Shown piece after piece: positions 1 through 10,800 of a DNA stretch of 64,000 nucleotides. The translations under genes and the position numbers were made by a program. Under the pieces are notes generated by a model, which worked only from the letters and a program-made list of their open reading frames with translations, ran no database searches and had not been told where the DNA came from. Within the stretch, counting starts at the first letter, position 1; each line of letters starts with the position of its first letter. Origin of the DNA: Chrysogorgia sp. JL179-B06 (taxonomy: Eukaryota > Cnidaria > Anthozoa > Scleralcyonacea > Chrysogorgiidae); NCBI GenBank assembly GCA_035772405.1, contig JAYKKM010000379.1:395501-459500 (forward strand). The letters run 5' to 3'.

Positions 1-365
1 CCGTTCCCCGCCTTGAACGTTCTGACCAAGTACCCCAAATCTAACGGCGTTATCATTGTTTTCTAATGTTGTTCGTACATGTACTGTAGCTCATCCATTT
101 CGCATCTCCAAGTTCTTCAACACTTGCAGTCAATCAACGAACACTATTAGCATCCGGTTCGAAGGACCATTTTGTAGTCGCATTTTCTTGGGTTCATTCT
201 CGAAAAACTTTTTATTCACACTCTTACACAATTCTTATATATATATACACGCATCAAATTAACATAAATAAATAAACATATATACATAAATTACATGTCA
301 CGCATTCGGTCTCTACAAAGACTGTAAATAGGATTTTCTAAACTTGTAATGTACAGTAAATTGTG
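1..365. other. left edge, no gene seen
   Basis: AT-rich DNA with a short TA-rich run near 236-250. The open frame at 56-262 has no recognisable domain and looks like chance. Nothing else is supported here. Confidence 0.5.
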
Positions 366-427
366 TTGAAGCAGGGCCCCTTTGGATACCAGCCATGTGC
401 TGAATGGGCTGTTGAAGTTTTATCATA

Positions 428-690
428 TTGCAGAAGGAGATGGAGAAATACACCAGAAACCAAACAATTGATGGCGATGATGACCCTTTGGTGTGGTGGA
501 AATGTCATGTTCGCGACTTTCCTTTGCTTAGTCAGCTAGCACGGAAATATCTGGCAATTCCTGCCAGCAGTTCGCAGTCTGAGAGACTATTTAGTAAAGC
601 CGGTCAGGTTATAACTTCATTGCATGAGAGCCCAGGTAAAGCCAGACAAAGCAAACATGCATGCTCGTGTTTCTGGTAGAAACCTGTACA
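428..690 (+). pseudogene. hAT transposase C-terminal dimerisation domain, fragment
   Basis: The frame encodes the conserved end of hAT-superfamily DNA transposases: a DPLVWW stretch, then FPLLSQLARKYLAIPASS, then SERLFSKAG. This domain lets the transposase oligomerise. The N-terminal BED finger and the RNase H-like catalytic domain are absent. A CAG at 430-432 just before the conserved frame could be a splice acceptor, so this may be a last exon. After SERLFSKAG the usual ending degenerates and a stop follows at about 679, which suggests a frameshift and a dead copy. An AT-rich palindromic stretch at 960-1015 with repeated TCGGTATTTTT may be part of the same element's 3' end. The family assignment is secure; the element limits are not. 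Confidence 0.8.
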
Positions 691-1349
691 GTAAATAACG
701 AACTATATATTCCTAATATTACATGTGTCAAAGTTTTAAAAGATTGTATACACTGTCAGACTTTTTTTCATTAAACTAAAACTTACGAAATTTCCCTTTA
801 AACGTTTCTTCTTTTGTGGCAGAAGCCCAACTTTTTTCATTGCTGCTGCATTATGTTAAATTAAAGCTCGATTCACACTTCGAAAAAGGTGCTTTTTCTT
901 TTGTAAATAGTCTTTCTTATATCCTGGTGTCTATTAAAATTTAGTTAATTGCCATCGCGGAAAAATATCGATATTATCGGTATTTTTTTCGATGTCGGTA
1001 TTTTTTTGGATGGATTTATGCAATAAAAATAATTAACATCATGCAAAGTAAGTGTGCTGCGGTCTTGTGGTCCCTTGGGACCCTATAGATATTCAGGGTG
1101 TGTGCACTGAATGCCTTACGTCAATGCAAAACTCGTGGCATCTGACGGTCCTCCACTTCAGGGCTTATTCGTCGTACACGATACTTCGTTCCCTAACACC
1201 CAACCCTCATCTAACATAGCTCATTATTGTGCTCCCGTGCTTCGGACTGTGCTACTTTGCTTTCATTCAGCTGTTGCTTACTGGCTAGGGACTGTATTTG
1301 TGCTCCCTGCTGTTGCTCAGTCGTGTGGGGGGTCCTCTGGGTCCGTACT

Positions 1350-1900
1350 GTAACGTAACTTATTTTACGTTTGTCTCCTGTTCTGCTGCATGTGTTTGCT
1401 CCATCGCACCAGTAAATTTGGTTCGCTGCTTAGCTACTATTTTAATGTTAGTGTGTAGAATCGCGCCAGTACATCTGGTTTATTCCCGGCTATTCTGGAT
1501 GACTTCCTTTGTGTTTGTCTCCTGTTCTGCTGTATGTGTTGTCTATGTACCATTAACATTAGTGTACCGTCACGCCAGTGCTTCTGGTCCGCTGTTTTGG
1601 CTACTATTTTAATGTTAGTGTGTGTACAATCGCGCCAGTACATCTGGTTTGTTCCCCGGCTATTCTGGGTGACTTAATTTAATTTATGTTTGTCTCTTGT
1701 TTTGTTGCGCATGTGTTTACTGTGTATAAAGTAATATTGCTGCTCGGCTACTCCGGGTGATATTTTACTGTTAGTGTGTACAATCGCGCCAGTAGAACTG
1801 GTCTGCTCCCCAGCTATCCTGGGTGATAGCTAAAATGCTTGTTTGTCTCCTGTTATGCTGCATGTGTTTACTGTGTGCAATCTCTTTTGTTGTTCCATCA
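1350..1900. repeat. diverged tandem array, unit about 150-170 bp
   Basis: The block TTTGTCTCCTGTTCTGCTG recurs with changes at about 1371, 1517, 1688 and 1843. Each copy is followed by an ATCGCGCCAGTA..CTGGT segment and a CCCGGCTATTCTGGGTGA segment. Four imperfect units are therefore visible, with spacings of about 146, 171 and 155 bp. Such arrays occur in 5' regions of some LINE or Penelope-like elements, but no coding sequence ties this one to an element. Confidence 0.7.
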
Positions 1901-2675
1901 ACTTAAATGTCGTCTGTTCTTGTGCATGTTCGCAGCTATATTCTCTTCACAGCAATGCTCCTAAGGCAATCCTCCATAGGAAATGTCCCAGTCATCTCCA
2001 TCCTCTAGCTTGATGTGGCTCTGGTTTCCGATCAAACTTCAAGGTCGGGCCTTGTTTGGTTCCCTGCAGGCATTGTGCAGGCGGTAGGCTGTAGTAGGGG
2101 TAATTTGTTATTATATGGTAAGTTTTTTCTCCACTTTATGTGTGACAGTAGTTCTGGTCAGGAGAGGGTAATTCTCGGCAACATTGTAACAAGCTAGTTG
2201 GGGAGTTTAGGCTCGCCTGGGGCTGCTCTACCTATGAGACCGCTCCCGTCTTTGTGGATCTCTGGGTCCTGTAAACTGTTCCTCAGCTATTAGCGTAAAA
2301 CCCTCTCCGACAGAGCTACACCCTCCAAAGATTGAATTGGTTCAGGACACTGTGCCCAATTAGGTGCGGTTCCATACAGCGTATGGTCAGGAATCGCGGG
2401 GCTATCGGGGGTGCTACCGCAGACTCTTGCGTGAATGTTAATACCGCAACAGACTACTACCAACCTTCTAGACCTCGCCGTTCAGAAAGCTTTTCTCGTC
2501 CCCCTTTGAAACAAGTTTCCAACCAACAACAAAATTCCTCTAGTTCTAACATTTCATGCTTCCAATTCCATACTTTAAAGTTAAAGATACTGTATTATCA
2601 ATCGGAATTTTCACATTTTACAAAATGAGAGTAGTAAAAAAGTAGAGTGCTGCGTAGACAGTGTTTTGGATATAT
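1901..2675. other. no gene seen
   Basis: Mixed sequence between the tandem array and the inverted repeat. The open frames at 2015-2197 and 2332-2628 show no domain. It may belong to the same old element as the tandem array. Confidence 0.4.
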
Positions 2676-2833
2676 AGCAAAGTGAAAAGGTGGTGAACTG
2701 CCAAGATTTTTAGTAACGAAATACTGACGTTTCGAGCCGAGCCCTTCATCAGAGTAAGACCAAGAGCTCCGCTCGAAACGTCAGTATTTCGTCACTAAAA
2801 ATCTTGGCAGTTTACCACCTTTTCACTTTGCTA
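2676..2833. repeat. 158-bp inverted repeat with ACGTTTCGA core
   Basis: Two arms of about 62 bp (2676-2737 and 2771-2833) are near-perfect reverse complements around a 33-bp spacer. The inner ends carry GACGTTTCGAGC, and a TTCATCAGAG box lies in the spacer. The same core occurs near 13749, 14082 and 32163, next to other fold-back or Penelope-like sequence, so this is probably a related terminal structure. Confidence 0.75.
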
Positions 2834-2854
2834 TTTTACAAATGATCCTGAGAT

Positions 2855-3380
2855 TTGATATCTTTTCGCCGTAATAAAAACATCCGTGATTACTTAGTAG
2901 AGTACGTAGTACAGGCCATCAATGGCATTGTACCTATATCAAGCGATATCCTACCCGAACGTCTTGTTCCGTTAAGGCTTACTAGATCCTCCGCAACTGT
3001 CAATACAATCTCATTCCGTCAACGTAAATGTAAAACAACTACTTTCAATCGAAACATTTCTTATTAGAACAACTAGGACTTGGAACTCTTCTCGCTGAAC
3101 ACTTAAGGCTAGATCATTTAAACTTTAAAAAATTTAAGAAGTCACTATTATACTATTATAATTATGCTCTATTATCCTGTTACAATGTTGACGATCCTCG
3201 AACTTGGAAAACTGTCTGCCTAAAGTGCAACACATCGCGAAGCCTCACTGAACCCATACTGTAACTTGCTGTTATTAGTTATTATTTTATTTTTGTAAGG
3301 GCCCACTGTATTTGGTGTTTAACTGTTGTGGTGACCCTGCTTCTTCTATGTATTTTTAAGAGGCGAAACTAAATAAATAA
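2855..3380 (+). pseudogene. LINE reverse transcriptase C-terminal tail and 3' end
   Basis: Broken reading frames encode the post-RT tail of a CR1/L2/Crack-like non-LTR retrotransposon. They run from SFRRNKNIRDYLVEY near 2865 to a LNFKKFKKSLLYYY segment near 3130 and a DDPRTWKTVCLKCN..RSL motif near 3190-3250, typical of the cysteine-bearing C-terminus in this group. At least one frame change separates the parts. The 3' end runs into AAATAAATAAATAAATAA at about 3370-3388, as LINE tails do. It is a 5'-truncated dead copy. Confidence 0.75.
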
Positions 3381-3544
3381 ATAAATAATCACAGTGCCCT
3401 TAAACAAAACACCTTGGCACCTGAGTGGGAACCAGCTGCAGCCTGCAATACAAGTGCCCTTTCCTCAACCCCACTACAGTTATTACTGCCCCTAAATCCG
3501 ATCACACAATCTGTCATACTTTCATACACATCCACCAACATAGT

Positions 3545-3680
3545 TTAAAGCAATTATTGCAATAGATGTCCTAAAATCTACATTGGTGAAACTGTACAAT
3601 GCCTTTCAGACAGGTTTGCTGAATATCTTTGTTATGTGAGAAACAATGTTGACCAGAGGCCATGTAACCGGGGCAGATGC
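3545..3680 (+). pseudogene. GIY-YIG endonuclease fragment, Penelope-like element
   Basis: One frame reads CNRCPKIYIGETVQCLSDRF followed by AEYLCYVRNN. This is the IYIGET..L..RF.EH signature of the GIY-YIG nuclease at the C-terminus of Penelope-like retroelements; Tyr stands where His is usual in the last motif. The reverse transcriptase part is not seen. A second, differently diverged GIY-YIG fragment lies at 32450-32660 on the opposite strand. Confidence 0.7.
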
Positions 3681-3859
3681 CCCCCTCCCCCACCCCACTT
3701 TTTTCAAATTGGAAAATGTGCCCTTTTCCTGAAATAAAAATGCCCTTTTATAAATTCGTTGCTTTTGCTGTTTATCAGTATTATGTCCATATTATGTGTG
3801 AAATGTATATACATGTCTTTACTTATATATTCAACATATGTCTATATGTCTACATGTCT

Positions 3860-6100
3860 ATATATTCAACAACTCTCTGTCTTCCGCAACTTTCCCATCC
3901 GTCTGGAAAATGGGTAAAGTCATACCCATATTCAAGAATGGAGATCGGACAAGCACTAACAACTACAGACCAATTACTATCTTACCAACCTTATCTAAAA
4001 CTATCGAAAGGCTGTACATTCTCAGATATATGAATATACCCAGGAACACAACATCCTTGTACCTGAACAGTTTGGTTTCCGACCCAATCGCTCAACCGAA
4101 TTAGCCCTCGCAATGACCTCATTATTGGTGCTATATTCTTGGACTTAAGTAAAGCATTTGATACCGTAGACCATCCATTACTTTTAAACAAATTGAAATC
4201 ACTAGGCTAGACAACAACGCAACTGCTTGGTTCAACTCTTATCTAACTAACCGTACTCAAGTAACCTCCATTGGTAATGAATTTTCCAGCCACAAACAAG
4301 TTTCGGTTGGTGTGCCTCAGGGCAGCATATTGGGCCCTCTACTCTTCCTCACCTATGTCAAGACTAATACCACGATGCCGTCAGCATATACAGTATTGTT
4401 TTACAGCGTGATACTCTTTATCTACTACTCTTCAAAATTATCCAGTGAAATTGAATCCAACCTGAATAGTGACTAAGAAGCTGTTGCTCACTGGCTTAGT
4501 CCATTGTTTAAAATCTAAATCTCTATTGTTTGGAAGCCGACATCGCCTCAAGTCAATTTCAATACAGTTTCAATAACTATCAACGAAAGCCCTCTTGACC
4601 GAGTAACTTCATTCAAATATTTAGGAGTAACTTTAAACGAGGATCTCACTTGGAATTATGATCATGTTCAAAACCTGATGTCCAAGATAAAGCAGCACCT
4701 TGCTATATCTTAAAGTGTATATGAAATGAAAATTTTTATGATTGTATATGAAAGAACGCTGAAATTAATGAAAAATGGCTTTTACATGCCTTTTATATCT
4801 TATTGCGTTATTGAGTTATAACGTTTTATGTAATTTGAACTATGACGTCACAAGTGTGACACAGCATGACAACACAACTGATAATCAGGTATATCTTCAG
4901 ACTGGTTACACTAAACTGGCTCTAACTTTGCGGCTTATTCCGTCAACAAATCCAAGCATTGTTTTGATTCTTATGTGGTCGCCATGGCAATAGATTAGTT
5001 CCCAGGCTCTCTTTGTCTAAAAACGGAATCTTCCATTTTTCGTCATGTTAGGCAATGTATTTTGTTTTAAACTGTCTTCATGCATTGAGAATTAGACAGA
5101 AAAGATAGCAACTGGTAAAAACTTAAAAAGTTGCTTGCTATGTGGTGGAAAACAAACATTTATTTTAAGGAAAGAAAGTGGCCTGGAAACTAATCTGTTG
5201 CCATAGCAACTACATGAGAACTATAGCAATGTTTAGTTTTGTTGACTGAGTATGTCTGCAAAGTTTGAGCCAGTTTAGTCTAAACAGTCTGAAGATATAC
5301 CTGATTATCAGTTGTGTTGTCATGCTGTGTCACACTTGTGATGTCATAGTTCAAATTACATAAAACGTTATAACTCAATAACGCAATAAGATATAAAAGG
5401 CATGTAAAAGCCATTTTTCATTAATTTCAGCGTTCTTTCATATATACAATCGTAAAAATTTTCATTTCATATACACTTTAAGAAGAGTAAAAAACGTATT
5501 ACCATCTGATGCCCGCCTTACTTTATTTAACGCACTTATCCTCCCTCTATTTGGTTATGCAGATGTTATATGGGGTGATAAGAACAATATAACTCTGATG
5601 AACGCTCTACAAGTTCAGCAAAACAAGGCAGCCAACTTAATAATAAACAAACCCATGCGCTCTTCTGTGACCCAAGCTTTGGAGACCTTAAACTGGAAAC
5701 GTCTGGATGGTCGACGTCATGAGCATCACTGTAGCTATATTTTTAAATGTCTAAACAACGTTTTCGATTGAAATACTGCCAAATAGTAGGAACAATAATT
5801 TCCAACAATACTAGGAGCAAGGCCAAACTCCATTTGCCCAGAGCTAAGACAAACTGGGGAAAACAAAATTAATTTATCACGCTCTGAACGATTATAATAA
5901 TTTAAATTCAGACCTTTATAACATTAAGTCACTCTCATTGTTCAAACTTAAATTAGGTAAATTATCCTCTTAACTACTAATATGTAATCATTTACTGTAT
6001 ATCTTATTATCTTATATTCACTTATTTCATTTATGTCACACAGGGCCCCATTGAAAAACACAGTGACATGGGCTCCCTGTTTAATTAAATATTATTATTA
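3860..6100 (+). pseudogene. LINE reverse transcriptase remnant, split by a TTAA element
   Basis: The RT domain of a Jockey/CR1-group LINE is readable in pieces: VIPIFKNGDRTSTNNYRPI near 3920, a FLDLSKAFDTVDHPLL palm segment near 4140-4185, and VSVGVPQGSILGPLLFL near 4300-4350. The YADD active site is not intact: the expected place near 4400 reads approximately QRDTLYLL after frameshifts. A VTSFKYLGVTL motif follows near 4600. The frame is interrupted at 4710 by a foldback element and resumes at 5482 with the QNKAANLI and LETLNWKRLDGRR tail segments. The copy ends near 6095 with a (TTA)n tail. Several stops and frameshifts show it is inactive. Confidence 0.85.
4710..5481. mobile_element. TTAA-flanked foldback element 1
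   Basis: TTAA occurs at 4710-4713 and at 5478-5481, and the 764 bp between them is a long palindrome: AGTGTATATGAAATGAAAAT at the left end is mirrored as ATTTTCATTTCATATACACT at the right. The arms remain similar for nearly 300 bp each. The surrounding LINE frame becomes continuous if the insert and one TTAA are removed, which proves insertion and gives the target duplication directly. TTAA duplication is characteristic of the piggyBac superfamily. There is no transposase frame inside, so this is a non-autonomous element. Confidence 0.9.
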
Positions 6101-6516
6101 TTATTATTTATAAACCAAATAAAACAAATGGAAGTTACAACCGTACAACGTGCACCTTTGCCCTTCTTGGTCAACGTAATATCTATCGAAAATTAGATAG
6201 CAAGTAGCATAGCCAATCAGATTACAGCATTTACATTAGACTACTAGTAAGTTAGTATTATAAATTTAATCTTCATTCGCATTTCTTATTGGTCAACATA
6301 CTCCAGTAATTCTCAATGTCCGGCAGCTGTGCCATCATTTCCATTGAATACTATAAATTATTGGATGGTGGTGTCCAAAAAAATAATTTGACGCTGATGA
6401 CGTCACTACCTCACCCCCCAAAAATTACAAAATGGCTTGCAGTAGATTTCCCTCTGTTGACAAAGACAACAGTGATGGAAACAATGAAGACAACAGTGAC
6501 AATATGTACAATAAAA

Positions 6517-6665
6517 CAGGGGCGTCGTTAGTGGTCCGACATATGTCGGACCAATATTTGTAAAGTAGCCTACTGTAAATGCTATTTTGAGCCTCTAAAA
6601 CTAAAAAAAATTTCTGGGGGAACATATCCCTAGACCCCAATATTAAGGTGTTAACGACGCCCCTG
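6517..6665. mobile_element. 149-bp non-autonomous element with CAGGGGCG ends
   Basis: The ends CAGGGGCGTCGTTA and TAACGACGCCCCTG are exact inverted repeats of 14 bp. CAGGGGCG-type termini are typical of hAT elements, which duplicate 8 bp. Here only TAAAA (6512-6516 and 6666-6670) is duplicated exactly, so either the 8-bp duplication has decayed or the class is different. No coding capacity. Confidence 0.75.
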
Positions 6666-6691
6666 TAAAACAATTATTGGATTCGGCTTAT

Positions 6692-6790
6692 GCATGATAT
6701 CAAGAGTTATTCAGACCTTGGTCAATGTTATCTGCTTCAGGCTTTGGCTAATAACATTGACCTCGGTCTGGATAATTCTTGATATCATGC
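6692..6790. repeat. 99-bp hairpin
   Basis: Arms of about 40 bp start GCATGATATCAAGA and end TCTTGATATCATGC, with small mismatches and a short loop. It is probably a decayed miniature inverted-repeat element; no target duplication is clear. Confidence 0.7.
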
Positions 6791-6799
6791 TCACCCTGT

Positions 6800-7826
6800 T
6801 TGGTGCACTATGAATCATCTGCCCAATCACGTGCCAAGTGTTGTCAGACTCAATATGGCGGAGAACGAAGTCGCTGCAGGGAGTTACTTGTAAACATATT
6901 TTCGTAGTAAGCATCGCATAATGCCTCTAACCTTGCGTCTAATTATCACTGTATATTATGCCACTAAATGAACAACAAGTTTGATATGTTCTATTAAAAA
7001 ACCCAACCAAAATTGAGCTTCGTTTTTTCAAAAGTAAAACACAGTACAATAAACTTGCGAGAAAATCCTTTGAAGATTTGCAACGACAACAAACGCGACA
7101 TTAATCCTCGGTATCAGAAACATATTCAACCTTCGATAACATGATGAAGAACAAGTTGCAAACACATAAATGTGGCCTCGACGTTTACTGTTCCAACTGT
7201 GTGACGAAACAAAGGCAAATAATTTAATAAGCGAATCGAAGCGAATTAAGCCATCAAATTCGCGAAATATTTCTTCGTGCCGCTAGCATCCTGAGACCTT
7301 CTTGAAAGATGGGCGTGAAACATATTGCTCTATCCTTTTCAATATACTTGGTTTACGCAGTTGACAATAGTTATTCCTATTCTACTGATTCCTATTCCTG
7401 AACTCAGCTGAACCAACCCAACTTCCACAGAAACACTCAACCGCATATCACGGTGCTCAAAAGTGGAAAAATTGGTCGCTGTTTGGACGAAGACGAAGGA
7501 CGAGGGAAAGCGACTGGCGACGTTTTGGCGGCCAAATACCAACAGACTATAACATTTCGTCCAACAAAAGAAATAACCTACCTGCTCTCTCTTCAACATT
7601 TTTTACAAATCCAACCGTTCCAAAAGACGGGAAAAATGCAAACGTTTTTTAAAGAATCAAGCCAAACTGGTCTTCGACGTTCTCGGCCACGCTGACGAAA
7701 TAAGAGATCGCCAAAAATTGCAGCGGTAAAAATTGCGGGCGCATCTTTAGCACTAACAAAAAGATTTGATAGTCGACAGTGGAACTGTGTTTATTTCTCC
7801 CATGTTTTATCATCTAATTGGCTGAT
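6800..7826. promoter_or_regulatory. upstream region of RBBP5
   Basis: No repeat or gene is recognised in this kilobase before the RBBP5 start codon. It should hold the promoter and 5' UTR. No clear TATA box is seen close to the ATG. The open frames at 7339-7599 (-) and 7453-7695 (+) overlap each other and show no domain. Assignment as promoter rests only on position. Confidence 0.35.
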
Positions 7827-7845
7827 ATGAATTTAGAACTTTTAC
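7827..7845 (+). CDS. RBBP5: RBBP5 exon 1 (coding part, 19 nt)
   Basis: ATG opens MNLELL plus one base, followed by a strong GTAAGTT donor. MNLELL is the conserved RBBP5 N-terminus, which fixes the start codon. Confidence 0.9.
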
Positions 7846-10800
7846 GTAAGTTATGGTAACATTTTCATTTTCTAGACACATGCTGTCGAGGTTCAGTTTT
7901 GCAAATTAACAAGTAACTCGGGAATTTTGTCTTCTTTCCTGATATGAAAACAATTAACAACTTTATTACATAAAGTAATAAATGTCAATACTTTAATATG
8001 TTTCAGAATCGTTTGGACCAAGTTATCCTGAGGTAAGATTTTAGACCGTGTATCATCCGATTATTCTGGAATATTTATAGTATATAAATGATATGGGAGC
8101 AACTGCACAATACAATGACAATTTTTCAAGCTTTATCTAAATATGCTCCATAATTGAACCCCTATATAACTATCACCGTAATGCTAACACTATTACGTGC
8201 AAAGTAATTTATGCACTCCGTGGCTCCATGGCTGGCTCCTGACCATGGCTGGCTCCATGGCTTCATGGCTCCGCAGGTGCAGCTCCATGGAGCCATGGTG
8301 CCGATAGGGGTATCTAGTACATATTCCTTATAAGGAGGTGCAAATAGAAGACATTGATGAGCAAGTAGAGTGAATTAACGAGCAAATAGCTGACACGTTG
8401 CACCCTCATACTAGCCTCCTAGTTAATTGGATTGTAACTGATGCCAAAACAACAAAGGTCCTAACTGTCTGCCTAACGAGTTTTCTAACCCCCTGGCCGT
8501 TAGGGTTAGGATCTTTGTTGTTTTGGGGTTGGTTCCAGTCCTCTCTCCACATTTCGACCTTTTGGGTATACTAAAGAGCCACGACCATTTTGTTTCCCAA
8601 ACGCCTGGAATTACAATCTTATAAATGTCCAGCCTACTCTCACCATTTTAAAAATGACAACCCTTTCATCTGACTGTCTGGGTCACCTGTGCTTTTCCGT
8701 ACTGTCTGAGGAGCCACGGAGCCAGTGTCTCCAACCATGTCTCAAAAAGTGGCATTGCATTGTGCAGTTCAGCCATGATATGTATACCCTACTGCCTACA
8801 TCAGCAGAGCCTGAGGAACTGTGAAAAATGAATTAAGAATAAAAATATATATAATAAGAATATATTATTTATTTTTAACACTATCTGTAGACACGGATTA
8901 TGGTGTTTTAATACTAGGGATGTTCGGTATATGAGAAATTTCCGGTATCGGTATACCGGTAAAATTGTACTTGTATTTCCGGTATACAGGTTTTTGGGCC
9001 TTGTGTAAAGTTATGTTTTATTGCATCTACAGAACCATGAAAAACCCCCAAACTATTGAACTAATAGTTCAAAACATGACACCTTAAAACTCTTGATGAA
9101 TTCTAATCTCTGCGAATATCAAAATGTAGTTAAAATACGCTATAATATTGTTCATTTGTGACTCTTTCGCAAAGCAACGTGCTTACACAGGACGCGATTG
9201 AGCGAAACAAGAAGTACTGTATTTAAGATTTAGGCATGTGCTTTGCTATATAAAATTTCGCTATACCGAAAAAATTTAGGTATACCGGAAATTTCGATAT
9301 ACATCGGTATTACCGGAAAAGTCATACCAGTATACCGATATTGGATTCAATACCGGTATTTTTGGTATATTGGTATACCGAACATTGCTATTTAATACCT
9401 GCATGCAATTTAACCTCCACAGGCAACTCATTATTGAGTTCATAGTTCATTAGCCTGATGCAAACACTGGGAACTTGAAAGCTGCTTGAGACATATGCTT
9501 ACACAACTGCTTGAGAGTTCTCGCAAACTCTCTGAGTTTTTGCATCAACTAGGCTATGAACGCATTGATAAAAACAGACGCAATGAGACATACAGTCCAG
9601 TCGGGAAACAAATTCTTGTCAGGAAAATCTGGACAGGAGTGATTGTTCAAACAAAGTTTATTGTCCTGTCAAATTTCCTTTGTTAATTTCCATCTATTCT
9701 CATTAATATTCCTCTGTCATTTTCGCTGAGCTCACTATCTATTTTATGTATCAGTTAAGCTATATAATCTGTCACTGTAAATAATTCCTTTCACTCTGAA
9801 GATGTTATTAAAATCTATTATCAGTGTTTTATTATTGGCTTCTCGTTGTGGTTATTCGACAAATTTCCTCTTCTGATAATAATTTGGTGGGCAATAATTT
9901 CCCTATAACCAGAATGGTAAAAACAGTTTTTATTATATAGATCTGTGAGATACATTGGTTTTCTCCTATTCAGAAAAAATTATATCTTCACATGTGAATA
10001 AGGGACCATTCATTACATGTATTTATGCCCGGGGGTGGCCTGGCAAGATTCGTCAATAACTTGAACAAAACCTTCTGAACCCCTTTAATACAAAAAGAAA
10101 ATTACATGACCTCCTTGCACATAAGATTTAAAAATACAACCCCCCTTCTACCTTTTGCACAAATACAAAAAATAATAACATATTAAATAACTATAATCAT
10201 TGAGTTTACCTTATGGCCTTCATCACTAGAACAAACCCTGCTATTATGGCCTTGACCACTAGAACAAACCCTGCTATTAGCAGGGTTTGTTCACTTCTAG
10301 TGATCAAGGCCATAAGGTAAACTTAATATAAGAACTGAACAGTATGGAAAGTTGAGAATAACAATTTATCAGGTAGATTTGATCTTTAAAAAATTTATAT
10401 CAACAACAAAAACAACAACATTTTTTGAACAACATCAAACATCAACATCATTAACATAAAAAACATCATCTTTTGGTATATAAATATGTAGTATATTATT
10501 AAATAAGTAGATAAATAATTAAGTTGAAGCAACAAAATGAAAATGTGAGAGTTTTTTTTAGTAGTTTTTGTATATGCATGCAGAACGATATTGCTGGTAG
10601 CTCACTTCATCATATGTACTTGGACTTTTTCAGCTATGTGTGGTAATATTCAAACATCAAATGTCAATTTTAGAATAGGGTATTTCTAAGTGCCCCCCCC
10701 CCTAACTGTGAAAAATATATGATGACCCACCCCTCTTTCTTACCAGGCCCCACCCAGGCATAAATAATGAATGGTCCCTACAAGGTTCCAATTAAATATT

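Noticed and set aside
1298..1612. 104-residue Cys-rich frame
   Set aside because: Lies in the diverged tandem array and repeats with it.
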